64,000 nucleotides of DNA, taken from NCBI GenBank assembly GCA_023614405.1, contig CM042685.1, forward strand, positions 85,984,684-86,048,683. The letters run 5' to 3'. The translations under genes were made by a program, and so were the position numbers. Each line of letters starts with the position of its first letter. Within the stretch, counting starts at the first letter, position 1. The notes below the pieces were generated by a model. That model did no database searches. It had not been told where the DNA came from and was given only the letters and a program-made list of their open reading frames with translations. The DNA comes from Avena insularis (lineage: Eukaryota; Streptophyta; Magnoliopsida; Poales; Poaceae). Below are positions 34,601 through 45,390 of this stretch, piece by piece.

Positions 34601-35489
34601 ACAATTCAAACAACAAATCAAACAATTCAAACAATCAAACAATCACCACACTTGTAATGAGTTTTTTGGTTCTGTTTATCAACATAAACCAAATCCCAAA
34701 ATAAAATAATATTTTTATTCTTTTTAGGATCTATTTAATAGTTAAATAAAATAGACCTTAATTATTAATTCAAACAGGTTTTGATTTATTTAATAAAATC
34801 TCCATTTGAATTCCAAATATTATCAAACCCAAATCAGTAGGTTTTATTTGAAAATAAAAGATACTTGGAAAACTTGTTTAAAACAAAATAACATTTTTAT
34901 TTTAGGGTCCATTAATAATCAAATAAAATGGACCTTAGTTATTAAATCAAATAGGATTTGTTTTATTAAAAAAATTGATTTTGAAATCTAAAATAAAACC
35001 AAAACACTTCAGTAGGTTTTATTTAAGAAAATAAAATACTTAGAAAACTTATTTAAAATAAATAAATAAGTTTTAGTGTTTATTTAAAATGGGAAGGGCT
35101 TACTTAAAATAAAATTGGATTTTAAATCCTTATTATTTTATTTAAATAAACCTTCACTATTTTTACCAAAACAAAACATTTTATTCCAAAAACTTGGCCA
35201 AGGTTTAATTTGGCTTTATAAAACAATCTTTATTTATAAATCCACCTTTTCTTTTGAAAACCAAATCTTTTCATTAAAAGATCCAAAAATAGTAAAAACC
35301 AAATATTTTTATTTTCCTTTATTAAATGTTTAGCTTTTTAAATCCCTTTAGGATTTTATTTGATCCAAATTGGTTTGAAGGTTTCCAATTGGATTCAAAA
35401 AGTTTCTTCTGGCCCTGAAAATCAACAAAGTTTTATTTGATTCATTTATTTTTCACATTACAAGATTTGGAAAATCTTGGGATGTGACA
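31649..35489 (-). repeat. TR-GAG#1 5' LTR
   Basis: 3,841 bp, minus-strand ends TGTCACATCCC and CCCTCTACA. It is highly similar to the 3' LTR apart from indels. The three-hairpin block is intact at 32251-32315: H3 32259-32274, H2 CTAAGTACTTAG 32279-32290, H1 CTCTGCAGAG 32299-32308. GC-rich sequence (about 33720-34490) is the presumed promoter. Confidence 0.92.
32251..32315 (-). promoter_or_regulatory. Three-hairpin LTR block, TR-GAG#1
   Basis: All three stems are perfect. H3 pairs GTCC with GGAC around 8 bases; H2 is a 12-bp palindrome; H1 is a 10-bp palindrome. The sequence differs from families A, B and D, but the pairing is retained. Confidence 0.6.
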
Positions 35490-36361
35490 AGGGCATGTTG
35501 ACCCCCTTTTGCATCCCAATGGCTCATGTACATGCATCTTCGGCATTCTTGGCAGCCACTTTAAAAGATGTCATTTATTGCATAACCTCATTGGATGTCA
35601 TTAGGTCGTAGTTATGCCTTCCTGGGAGACACTTCAAATCTATGGGCTCAAAAGGCATATGAGCGCTAACATGCTTTAGCTTGATCCAAGCATCATCAAC
35701 ATGAGATGCACCATGATTTCTGAAAGTGGTGGCTATTGACTTGAGCCGCCTGTACATGTCCTTGTGATCTTTTGCATCCAACATATAGAACCCTTCAGCT
35801 TGGTTACTCAAAGCATCATACCCATTTCTTCTCATTCTTTCATTTCCAATGAAGAGCTCGATGAGGGCATGCCAAGCTTTCTTTGATGTGTTGAGATGCT
35901 CTATGTGTGGCATATCTTTGGTACCCACACAAAGCTAAATCATGTGTAGAGATGTTGCATTGAGTTGACTATCTACAACCTCTCTTCTTGTTTGGTTGTT
36001 TGAATCTCTAACATTAAGACCATTCTCTATTATTTTCCACAACTCAGTGGAGGAGCTGCACACATGAGACATCATCGAAAATTGGCATTGATTAAAAGTA
36101 GACGCTGAAAGTTTGGGTGGATCACCCCTATTATGTATATGAGGGTTGGGGATAGGTGGATCAGGTGAATACACATGGGAAACCTCATTGTGTCCTTCCT
36201 TACCACTATCCTTTTTTGAGGAGCATCTCTTACTAGTGCCATCACCAACCACTTCGTTCTCTTTGGAATTGGTATTACCATTTTCCTTGGATTGCGGAGT
36301 GGTAGCCTCAGAGGCAGATGGAGGTGATACTGCGGATGGGGAGAGACGCATTATCATTTGA
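35490..36361 (-). pseudogene. Maximus-like gag, N-terminal part
   Basis: Reads NHTRREVVDSQLNA-type and KDMPHIEHLNTSKKAWHALI, NERMRRNGYDALSNQAEGF, DAKDHKDMYRRLKSIATTF, typical of the Copia gag (UBN2-like) domain that forms the particle shell. The frame breaks near 35930, where TAG interrupts it. The start codon area lies near 36357. A leader of about 150 bp separates it from the primer site. Gag resumes at 26189 after TR-GAG#1. Confidence 0.82.
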
Positions 36362-36511
36362 CGATCTCTTCAATCTTGTCCTCTATAGAACTAATCAAGG
36401 TTGTTTCCAACATCTTGAGATCGTTCATGGTGACTACTTCCGGAGCATCACTCCCATCTCCCTTGGAACCCATACTTCTCGTAGGCGGTTAAGCCCGAAT
36501 AAAGAGCCGGG

Positions 36512-36523
36512 GCTCTGATACCA
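36512..36523 (-). other. Primer binding site (tRNA-iMet), Maximus-like element
   Basis: Minus strand TGGTATCAGAGC, two bases from the LTR terminus at 36526. Confidence 0.92.
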
Positions 36524-36525
36524 AT

Positions 36526-36972
36526 TGAAATGGATCATATGGGCACCTAGAGGGGGGGTGCATAGGTGCTATTCAATTTTTAGTTCTTTTTCAATGTTAG
36601 GCTTGACACAAAGTAAATTCTCTAGATATGCAACTATGAGAATTTCCCTATATGGAAACATATGTACCAAACACGTAAAGTGAGGAGCGAGGAAACCATA
36701 GTGGAGCACGCGGAGACACAGGGATTTGTTTTACCGCAGTTCCTTCCTTTATAAGGGAAGTACATCTCCGTTGGAGGCGTCGGCGGTTCTAATACCACCA
36801 CGCCACAATAGGCCTCACCCTATTCTCCGATGGATCTCACCATGAAAGGCATGATCCACCTTCTCCACTATTAGTACCCTTCGAGGCGGGAATCGATGCC
36901 TTTACAACTCTAGCAGCGCTAACATCCACAACCAAATTGGAGGCTCCCGTAATGACAACAAGTTGTCACAAG
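36526..36972 (-). repeat. Maximus-like 5' LTR, PBS-proximal part
   Basis: Plus strand starts TGAAATGGATCATATGG, i.e. the LTR ends CATTTCA on the minus strand. Interrupted by the BARE element; the TSD ACAAG is at 36968-36972. The rest of the LTR is at 55458-56329, giving about 1.3 kb in total. Confidence 0.8.
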
Positions 36973-38883
36973 TGTATGGGTTCGTAGCATGGAAAACAAA
37001 AAATTTCTACCGCATGCAAACAAACAAGCCAAGATCTATCTACTAGATTGTAGCAATGAGTCGATAGAGGAACTCACCCTCAAAGATTCCAAAGCGGTTA
37101 ACGAGAGCAGATTCTCGTGGGTGATGTAGTCGTACTCTTGCTGATCTCAAGATCGCATAGATGATCCTTCCGCGGCTGCGTTCCAGTAGCGCTTCCGCAG
37201 TCGGTCACACGTTTAGTACTCGATGAAGACCTTCCTCTCCCTTGTTCCAGCAGGCAGCGGAGGTTGTAGCACTCTCCTCGCGATTCCGGCAGCACGACGG
37301 CGTGGTGTCGGAAGTAGAGGGGAGATCCCGCAGGGCTTCGCCTTAAGCCGGTGCGAGTATGGTGGAGTATGAGAGAGGCCTTGGTGATCTAGGGTTTAGA
37401 GGGAACCAAGGGGAGGGCTTGGCCAGCGGCTAGGGTTTGGGGAAACCCTAACTCGCCGAGTTAGATGAGGCCCTAGGCGGCGGCTTGGAGGTGGCCGGCG
37501 ACTTGGAGACTAGGGTTTTGGGTGTGAGGGGTAGGAAGCGCCCTACCCCTCCTTATATAGGTGGAGGGTGGCCGGTTGGGAGGAGGGAGAACTCCCCCAA
37601 CTCGAACTCCTTCTCCAGCGGGTGGAGGGAGGGGACTTCCTCCCCAAGTAGGTTTCCTACTCTTCCTCCACCAAGTAAACTTGCCGTTTGACTTTTTCAA
37701 ATTGGCGTTTGACTTTCAAACTTGGATTTGATTTCTCTCTTTATTTTTCCCAGCCAAGTGACCTAGTACGTGATGCAACCATTCCATATTGTCATGACAC
37801 ATTCATGTACCCTGCCCCTCCGGAGTGCCGGACCATCCGGACCCTTCTAGAACATTCCTGGTGAAAACCCCGGAATCATTCCCCAACTCCGAAACAGGAA
37901 TTTCCTTATATGAATCTTATTCTCCGGACCATTCCGGATCTCCTCGTGATATCCCGGATCCCATCCGAGACTCCGAACAACATTCGGTCTCTCATCATTC
38001 CATAACTACTCAACAACATCGAATCCTTAAGTGTGTCTCCCTACGGTTCGTGAATTATGCGAACATGACCGAGACACTTCTCCGATCAATAACCAATAGA
38101 GGAATCTGGAAATTCATATGGCTCCCACATATTTCTACGATTACTTTGCGATCGAATGAACCACTTACATACGATACCAATTTCCTTTTGTCTCACGATA
38201 GTTCACTTATCCGAGGTTTTGATCATCGGTATCTCTGCATACCTAGTTCAACCTCGTTACTGATAAGTACTCTTTTCTCGTTCCCATGGTATGTGATCCC
38301 TTGTGAGCCAGTCACATGCTTGCAAGCCAATTGGATGACATTCCACCGAGAGGGCCCAGAGTATACCTATCCGTCATATGGATGGACAAATCCCACTCTT
38401 GATCCATGTGCCTAAACCCATACTTTCCAAACACTCAATGCCACCTTTATAGCCACCCAATTACGGTTTGGTGTTTGATGTCATCAAAGCATCCTTCCGG
38501 TGATGGTGATTAGCATGATCTCATGGTCGAAGGAATCAGGTTACTATGTATCAGAAAGCTTATAGCAATTGAACTATTAAAATGACTTAATCTTTATGCT
38601 ACGCTTATCTATAGGAGTATGTCCATCATACCATTCTCCTAATGATATGATCTTGTTGTTAACAACATCTCAATGTTCATGATAGGGAAACCACAATCAT
38701 CTATTAACCAACAAGCTAGTATTATGAAGAGGCTTTACTAGGGACTCTAATTTAGTTTACAAATCACACAAGTATTAATGTTTTCTTTTAATACTGTTAT
38801 AGCATGAATGCAAAAATTTATCATAAACACAAAGATATAATAATAACTATATTTATTATTGCCTCTAGGGCATATCTCCAACA
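36973..38883 (-). repeat. BARE-type 3' LTR
   Basis: 1,911 bp, plus-strand ends TGTATGGGTTCG and CATATCTCCAACA. A TATA box TATATAAGG (minus strand, about 37551-37559) lies in a GC-rich promoter region. The purine-poor tract CTAGTGCAAGTGTAGAC precedes it on the minus strand, at the place of the polypurine tract. Confidence 0.92.
37551..37559 (-). promoter_or_regulatory. TATA box of BARE-type 3' LTR
   Basis: TATATAAGG on the minus strand followed by AGGGG. It matches the position and wording of the TATA box in the other LTR (44671-44679). Confidence 0.65.
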
Positions 38884-38916
38884 GTCTACACTTGCACTAG
38901 AGTCAACTAATCTAGA

Positions 38917-40727
38917 TTACATGGTAATATACCGAACACCCATGGCAGTTTGGTGTTGGTCATGTTTTGCCCTCGGGAGAGGTTTAGTCAATGGATCCGC
39001 CACATTCAGATCTGTGTGTACTTTGCAAATCTTTATGTCACCATCTTGGACATGTTCTTGAATAGCGTGAAAACGTAGCTTGATGTGCTTCAGCTTCTTG
39101 TGTGACCTTGTTTCTTGGGCATTGGCTATGGCGCCTATGTTATCACAGTAGATAGACATTGGGTCCAACGCACTTGGAACCACACCAAGCTCTGTAATGA
39201 ACTCCTTCATCCATATCGCTTCTTGTGAAGCCTCCGAAGCAGCTATGTATTCCGATTCAGTTGAAGATCTCGCCACAATGCTTTGCTTTGCACTCCTCCA
39301 GCTAACTGCTGCACCATTCAAAGTAAATACGTATCCAGATTGAGATTTAGAACCATCTGGATCGGTGTTCCAACTATCATCGGTGTAACCATTAACAACG
39401 AGCTGTTCATCAACTCCATAAGAAAGAACCATATCCTTAGTTCTTCTCAAGTACTTAAGGATGTTTTTGACCGCTGTCCAATGATCCACTCCTGGATCAC
39501 TTTGATATCTGCTAGTCAAACTAACAGATATGCAATGTCGGGTCTAGTACATAGCATGGCATACATTAGAGATCCTATGGCTGAGGCATAGGGAGTCTTA
39601 CTCATCTTTCCCTATCTTCTGCCGTTGCTGGACTTTGAGTTTTACTCAAGGTCGTATTGGGAAACATAGGCAAGAACCCTTTCTCACTATCTTCCATTCC
39701 AAACCTCTCTAGAACTTTGTCCAAATATGTACTTTGTGACAATGATATTAGGCGTCTCGATCTATCTCTATAAATCTTTATGCCTAATATGTAAGCTGCT
39801 TCGCCAGGATCTTTCACTGAAAAACTATTATTCAAATAATCCTTCACACTATTAAGAAGGTCTACATCATTCCCAATCAACAATATGTCATCTACATATA
39901 GTATTAAGAATGCTACAGAGCTCCCACTCACTTTCTTGTAAATACAAGCTTCTCCATAAGTTTGTATAAAACCAAAGCTATTGATTACCTTATCAAAATG
40001 TTGATTCCAACTTCGGGATGCTTGCTTCAATCCATATATGGACCGTTGAAGTTTGCATACCTTGTTAGCATCTTTAGGATCGATAAAACCTTTGGGTTGC
40101 ATCATATACAACTCTTCATCAATGTCTCCATTGAGGAACGCCGTTTTGACATCCATCTGCCATATCTCATAATCATAATATGCAACGATTGCTAACAAAA
40201 TCCTCACTGACTTTAGCTTCACTACCGGTGAGAAAGTCTCATCGTAGTCAACTCTTTGAATTTGTCGAAACCCTTTTTACGACAAGTCGAGCTTTATAGA
40301 TAGTAACATTACCATCAACATTTATTTTCTTCTTGAAAATCCATTTGTTCTCGACAGCCTTCCAGCCATCCGGTAAGTCCACCAAAGTCCATACTTTGTT
40401 TTCGTACATGTATCCAATCTCGGATTTCATGGAATCTTGCCATTTATTGGAATCTGGGCTCATCATTGCTTCCTCATATGTCGCAGGGTCATCGGTGTTG
40501 TCCACCGACATGACACTCATAACAGAATCATACCAATCAGGAGTGGTACGAGTTCTCATTGACATGCGAGGTTCTGTAGCAACTTCAACCAAAGTTTCAT
40601 GATCATCATCATTAGCTTCCTCTCTTATTGGTGTAGGCACCACAGGAACTACTTCCGGTGCTGCACTACTTGCAAGTTCGAGAGAAGGTTCAACAACCTC
40701 GTCGAGTTCTACTTTCCTTCCAGTCAC
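38917..40727 (-). pseudogene. BARE-type reverse transcriptase and RNase H
   Basis: RT begins in 40727-40248 (SEIGYMYENKVWTLVDLP, VENKWIFKKK), breaks by a frameshift at an A-run near 40275, and continues in 40222-39602 with YEIWQMDVKTAFLNG, QPKGF, SIYGLKQASRSWNQHF and the catalytic FLILYVDDILLIGND. After a break near 39560-39600, 39519-38917 holds the RT end and RNase H: YGYTDD-type VNGYTDDSWNTD, then ARSSTESEYIAASEA, YCDNIGAIANA and the terminal DPLTKPLPRAKHD. RT and RNase H copy element RNA into DNA. The domain order and the terminal motif are those of BARE/Angela pol. Confidence 0.9.
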
Positions 40728-41640
40728 TTCTTTCGAGAGAAATTCCTTCTCTAGAAAGGATCCATTCTTAGCAACGACGATTTTGCCCTCGGATCTATGA
40801 TAGAAGGTATACCCAATAGTTTCCTTCAGGTATCCTATGAAGACGCATTTTTCCGCTTTGGATCAAGCTTGTCCGGCTGTAACTTCTTTACATAAGCTTC
40901 GCAACCCCAAACTTTAAGGAACAACAATTTAGGTTTCTTCCCAAACCATAATTTATATAGTGTCATTTCAACGGATTTAGATGGTGCCCTATTTAAAGTG
41001 AATGCGGCTGTTTCTAACGCATAACCCCAAAACGATAGCGGTAAATCTGTAAGTGACATCATAGAACGAACCATATCTAAGAGAGTTCGATTACGACGTT
41101 CGGACACACCATTACACTGTGGTGTTCCCGGCGGTGTCAATTGTGAAAGTATTTCGCATTTCTTTAAATGCTCACCAAACTCGTAACTTAGATATTCACC
41201 TCCACGATCTGAACGTAGAAATTTAATCTTCTTCTTACGTTGATTCTCTACCTCACTTTGAAATTCCTTAAACTTCTCGAAATTTTCGGACTTATGTTTC
41301 ATGAAATAGATATAACCATATCTACTCAAGTCATCCGTGAAGGTAAGAACATAACAATAACCACCGCACGATGCTACACTCATTGGGCCTCACACATCGG
41401 TATCTATGATTTCCAATAAGTCCGTAGCTCGCTCCATCATCCCAGAAAATGGAGTCTTAGTCATTTTACCCATCAAACATGCTTCGCATCTTTCAAGTGA
41501 TTCGAAATCAAGTGATTCAAAAAGTCCATCGGAATGGAGTTTCTTCATACGCTTCACTCCAATGTGACCAAGACGACAATGCCACATATAGGTTGTGTTA
41601 TCGCTCAATTTCAAACGTTTATCCTCAATGTTATTTATGT
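40728..41640 (-). pseudogene. BARE-type integrase
   Basis: Zinc-binding region MWHCRLGHIGVKRMKKLH followed by CEACLMGKM. TGA at 41390-41392 then interrupts the frame where the conserved Cys of DVCGP normally lies. The core follows in 41383-40835: D in LTFTDDLSRY, D in LRSDRGGEYL, E in CNGVSERRNRT, then SFWGYALETAAF. The frame is lost again near 40840. It would integrate element DNA. Confidence 0.88.
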
Positions 41641-42030
41641 GTGTATTACTACAATCGAGATTCAATAAGAATAGACCATCTATCAAAGGTTCATGTGCAT
41701 AAAACATATTACTCATATAAATCGAACAACCATTATTCTCGGACTTAAACAAGTAACCGTCTCGCAATAAACATGATCCAGATATTTTGTTCATGCTCAA
41801 CGCAGGCACCAAATAACAATTATTTAAGTATAAAACTAATCCCGATGGTAGATGAAGAGGTAGCGTGCCGACCGCGATCACATCAACCTTTGATCCATTT
41901 CCAACGCGCATCGTCACCTCATTCTTTGCTAGCTTCCGTTTATTCTGCAGCACCTGTTCTAGTTACAAATATGAGCAACCGAACCAGTATCAAATACCTA
42001 GGCACTACTACGAGTACTAGTGAGATACAC
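41641..42030 (-). pseudogene. BARE-type aspartic protease
   Basis: The catalytic D-T-G is at 41983-41991 (VFDTGSVAHI), followed by a frame change into VGNGSKVDVIAVGTLPLHLPSG and NNCYLVPALSMNKIS. The enzyme cuts the polyprotein in the particle. It directly follows the gag zinc knuckle on the minus strand. Confidence 0.82.
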
Positions 42031-42049
42031 ATCAATAACATGTATATCG

Positions 42050-42902
42050 GATATACCTTTCTTCTTGATGTTGCCGTTCTTCAAATCCGCCAAGTACTTT
42101 GGGAAATTCCGCTTCCAGTGACCTTCTCCCTTGCAGTAAAAACACTCAGTATCAGGCTTAGGCCCAGCCTTGGTCTTCTTCGCCAGCGCGGCAACTTTCT
42201 TACCGCCCTTCTTGAAGTTTCCCTTTTGCTTAGACTTGCCTCTTTAATTTGGTGGTCTTATTGACCAACCACACTTGGTGCTCTTTCTTGATCTCCACTT
42301 CTGCAGATTTCGACATGGAGAAGAGTTCTGGCAACATCTTGTCCATGTTTTGCATATTATAGTTCATCACAAAGTTCTTGTAACTTGGTGGTAGTGATTG
42401 GAGGACACGGTGAATCCCCAAAGAATTAGGAATCACTATACCCAAACTTTGGAGTTTGTTTGCGTGCCCAGACATCTTAAGCACATGCTCACTCATGGAG
42501 CTGCCCTCTTCCATCTTGCAGTTAAAGAACTTTTCAGAAGCCTCATAACTATCAACTGCCGCGTGAGCCTCAAATATCATTTTGAGTTCACGGACAATAT
42601 CATGTGGGTCATGGTTCTCAAACCTTTTCTGGAGCTCCGATTCCAAACCATACAGGATAGCACACTGAACTGTGGAGTACTGATTCTTCCGAGTGAGTTA
42701 AACATTCTTTACTTCATCGGTAGCAGTAGTTGCAGGCGGGTCACCTAGCGGTGCATCCAGCACATAGGTGAAATTACAAGCATTGAGGAAAATCCTCAAA
42801 TTGCGGAACCAATCCGCGAATTTGCTTCCACTGTTTTTCAACTTTTCTTTGCAAATTACCAGCATTGAGGAATGCATTAAAATTGATGGTAGGGGCCGCC
42901 AT
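42050..42902 (-). pseudogene. BARE-type gag
   Basis: Start ATG at 42902-42900 (MAAPTINFNAFLNA), soon frameshifted near 42840. The longest open part (42646-42230) reads LQKRFENHDPHDIVRELKM, YEASEKFFNCKMEEGSSMSE, VLQSLPPSYKNFVMNY, typical of Angela/BARE gag, which forms the virus-like particle. The nucleocapsid knuckle near 42110 is ECFYCKGEGHWKRNF: the last zinc ligand, normally Cys, is Phe. Non-functional. Confidence 0.87.
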
Positions 42903-44079
42903 TGATCTACAATATATTTGCAATAGTTTAGACTAAGTTTATGACAAATTGAGTTCTAATTAATAGTTAAATTAATCTAGGTGAACTCCCACTCAAAACA
43001 ATATCCCTCACATTGTTTTAGTGATCACACGAACCAAATCCACCACATCAAAACCGATCATCACGAGAGTTGATGTAGCTTCAATGGCGAACAATCAACA
43101 TTTTCATCATATCTACTATATGACTCATGCTTTACCTTTCCGTGATCCGTGTTCCGAGACCATGTCTGTACATGCTAGGCTCGTCAAGATCAAACCTTAG
43201 CTTCCGCATGAGCAAATCTGTCTTGCTCACATTGTATACACTCGCAGAATCTAACACACCTGATTATCACGTGGTGCTTCGAAACAACGAGCTTTAGCAA
43301 CGGTGCTTACTAAGGATGAACACTTTAAAACTTGAAATTTGTGTGCTTGAGGGATCATCTTATAATGCTACCGTCATTAACTAAGCAATACAAGATGCAT
43401 AAAGGATTAACATCACATGCAATTCATAATATGTGATATGATATGGCCTTTCTTCTTGTGCTTCCGATCTCCATCTTCAAGCACGAACATGATCTCCATC
43501 ATCACCGGTATGGCGTCAAGGTCAATGGCGCCGTTTCATGGTTGTTGTCCACCAGCTTCAACTGTTACAACTACTTTGAATAGACACGCGGGTCTTAACA
43601 GAATTTAAAGACAACCATATGGCTCCTGCCAGTTGCCAACTTACAATAAGGAACATTGCATACATCAAATATAATCACAATCATGGCCATATCACATCAC
43701 AGCACACCCCTGCAAAACAAAGTTAGACGCCTCTAATTTTCTTTGCATATTTTACGTGGTTTGGGGCTTTCAATAAGTGTCGATCTAACTTACGAACAAG
43801 AACCACAACGTTGATGCTTGAACTATCAAGTGCCCGTTGTAAATTGGATCTATACTATGATGGGAGAGACATGCACCCGCAAAGCCACCTATGCAATACA
43901 AGTTGCATGTTGAGCGTGGAGCAAGTCTCATGAACGATGTCATGTAAGGTTAGCCCGGGCCGCTTCATCCCATCATACCGCAAGATGCAAAGTACACAAA
44001 AAGAAATTGATAATAGAAGCACCACCGCCCACAATGACCATTGTGTTCTACTCGTGCAATAGATCTACATATAGACACG
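42903..44079 (-). other. BARE-type untranslated leader
   Basis: About 1.2 kb between the primer site and gag, a long leader as is usual in this family. No ORF of note. It should contain packaging and dimerisation signals. Confidence 0.7.
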
Positions 44080-44091
44080 GCTCTGATACCA
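44080..44091 (-). other. Primer binding site (tRNA-iMet), BARE-type
   Basis: Minus strand TGGTATCAGAGC one base from the 5' LTR at 44093. Confidence 0.92.
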
Positions 44092-44092
44092 C

Positions 44093-45390
44093 TGTAGGGG
44101 TTCGTAGCATGGAAAACAAAAAATTTCTACCGCATGCAAACAAACAAGCCAAGATCTATCTACTAGATTGTAGCAACGAGTCGATAGAGGAACTCACCCT
44201 CGAAGATTCCAAAGCGGTTAACGAGAGCAGATTCTCGTGGGTGATGTAGTCGTACTCTTGCCGATCTCAAGATCGCGTAGATGATCCTTCTGGCACTACG
44301 TTCCGGCAGCGCTTCTGCAGTCGGTCACATGTTAGGTACTCGATGAAGACCTTCCTCTCCCTTGTTCCAGCAGGCAGTGGAGGTTGTAGCACTCTCCTCG
44401 CGATTCCGGCAGCACGACGGCGTGGTGTCGGAAGTAGAGGGGAGATCCCGCAGGGCTTCGCCTTAAGCCGGTGCGAGTATGGTGGAGTATGAGAGAGGCC
44501 TTGGTGATCTAGGGTTTAGAGGGCACCAAGGGGAGGGCTTGGCCGGCGGCTAGGGCTTGGGGAAATCCTAACTCGCCGAGTTAGAGGAGGCCCTAGGCGG
44601 TGGCTTGGAGGTGGCCGGCGACACGGAGGCTAGGGTTTTGGGTGTGAGGGGTAGGGGCGCCCTACCCCTCCTTATATAGGTGGAGGGTGGCCGGTTGGGA
44701 GCAGGGAGTCCTACCCCAACTCGGCCTCCTTGGCCGGCGGGTGGAGGTAGGGGACTTCCACCCCAACTAGGTTTCCTACTCTCCCTCCACCAAGAAAACT
44801 TGCCGTTTGAGTTTTTCACATTGGCGTTTGACTTTCAAACTTGGATTTGATTTCTATCTTTATTTTGCCCAGCCAAGTGACCTAGTACATGATGCAACCA
44901 TTCCATATTGTAATGACACATTCATGTACCCTTCCCCTCCGGAGTGCCGGACCTTCCAGACCCTTCTAGAACATTCCTGGTGAAAACACCGGAATCATTC
45001 CCCAACTCCGAAACAGGACTTTCCTTATACGAATCTTATTATCCGGACCATTTCGGATCTCCTCGTGATATCCCGGATCCCATCCGAGACTCCAGACAAC
45101 ATTCGGTCTCTCATCATTCCATAACTACTCAACAACATCGAATCCTTAAGTGTGTCTCCCTACGGTTCGTGAATTATGCGGACATGACCGAGACACTTCT
45201 CCGATCAATAACCAATAGATGAATCTAGAAATTCATATGGCTCCCACATATTTCTACGATTACTTTGCGATCGAATGAACCACTTACATAAGATACCAAT
45301 TTCCCTTTGTCTCATGATAGTTTACTTATCCGAGGTTTTGATCGTCGGTATCTCTGCATACCTAGTTCAACCTCGTTACTGATAAGTACT
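44093..45390 (-). repeat. BARE-type 5' LTR, PBS-proximal part
   Basis: Starts TGTAGGGGTTCGTAGC on the plus strand and matches 36973 onward closely. TATA box TATATAAGG at 44671-44679 (minus). The LTR is interrupted after GTACT (45386-45390) by TR-GAG#2 and resumes at 54841. Confidence 0.92.

Larger units (their letters stand above)
26190..35489 (-). mobile_element. TR-GAG#1: gag-only non-autonomous LTR retrotransposon
   Basis: Two long LTRs (26190-30068 and 31649-35489) flank 1,580 bp that hold a tRNA-Met primer site, one gag-like ORF, a hairpin and a polypurine tract; there are no enzymes. It is inserted in Maximus gag in the same orientation. The flanking pentamers TGGGC (26185-26189) and AGGGC (35490-35494) match at 4 of 5 bases, as expected of an aged target duplication. 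The outer left terminus reads TA instead of TG. The layout fits the TR-GAG class of non-autonomous plant elements. A helper must supply reverse transcriptase and integrase. Confidence 0.9.
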
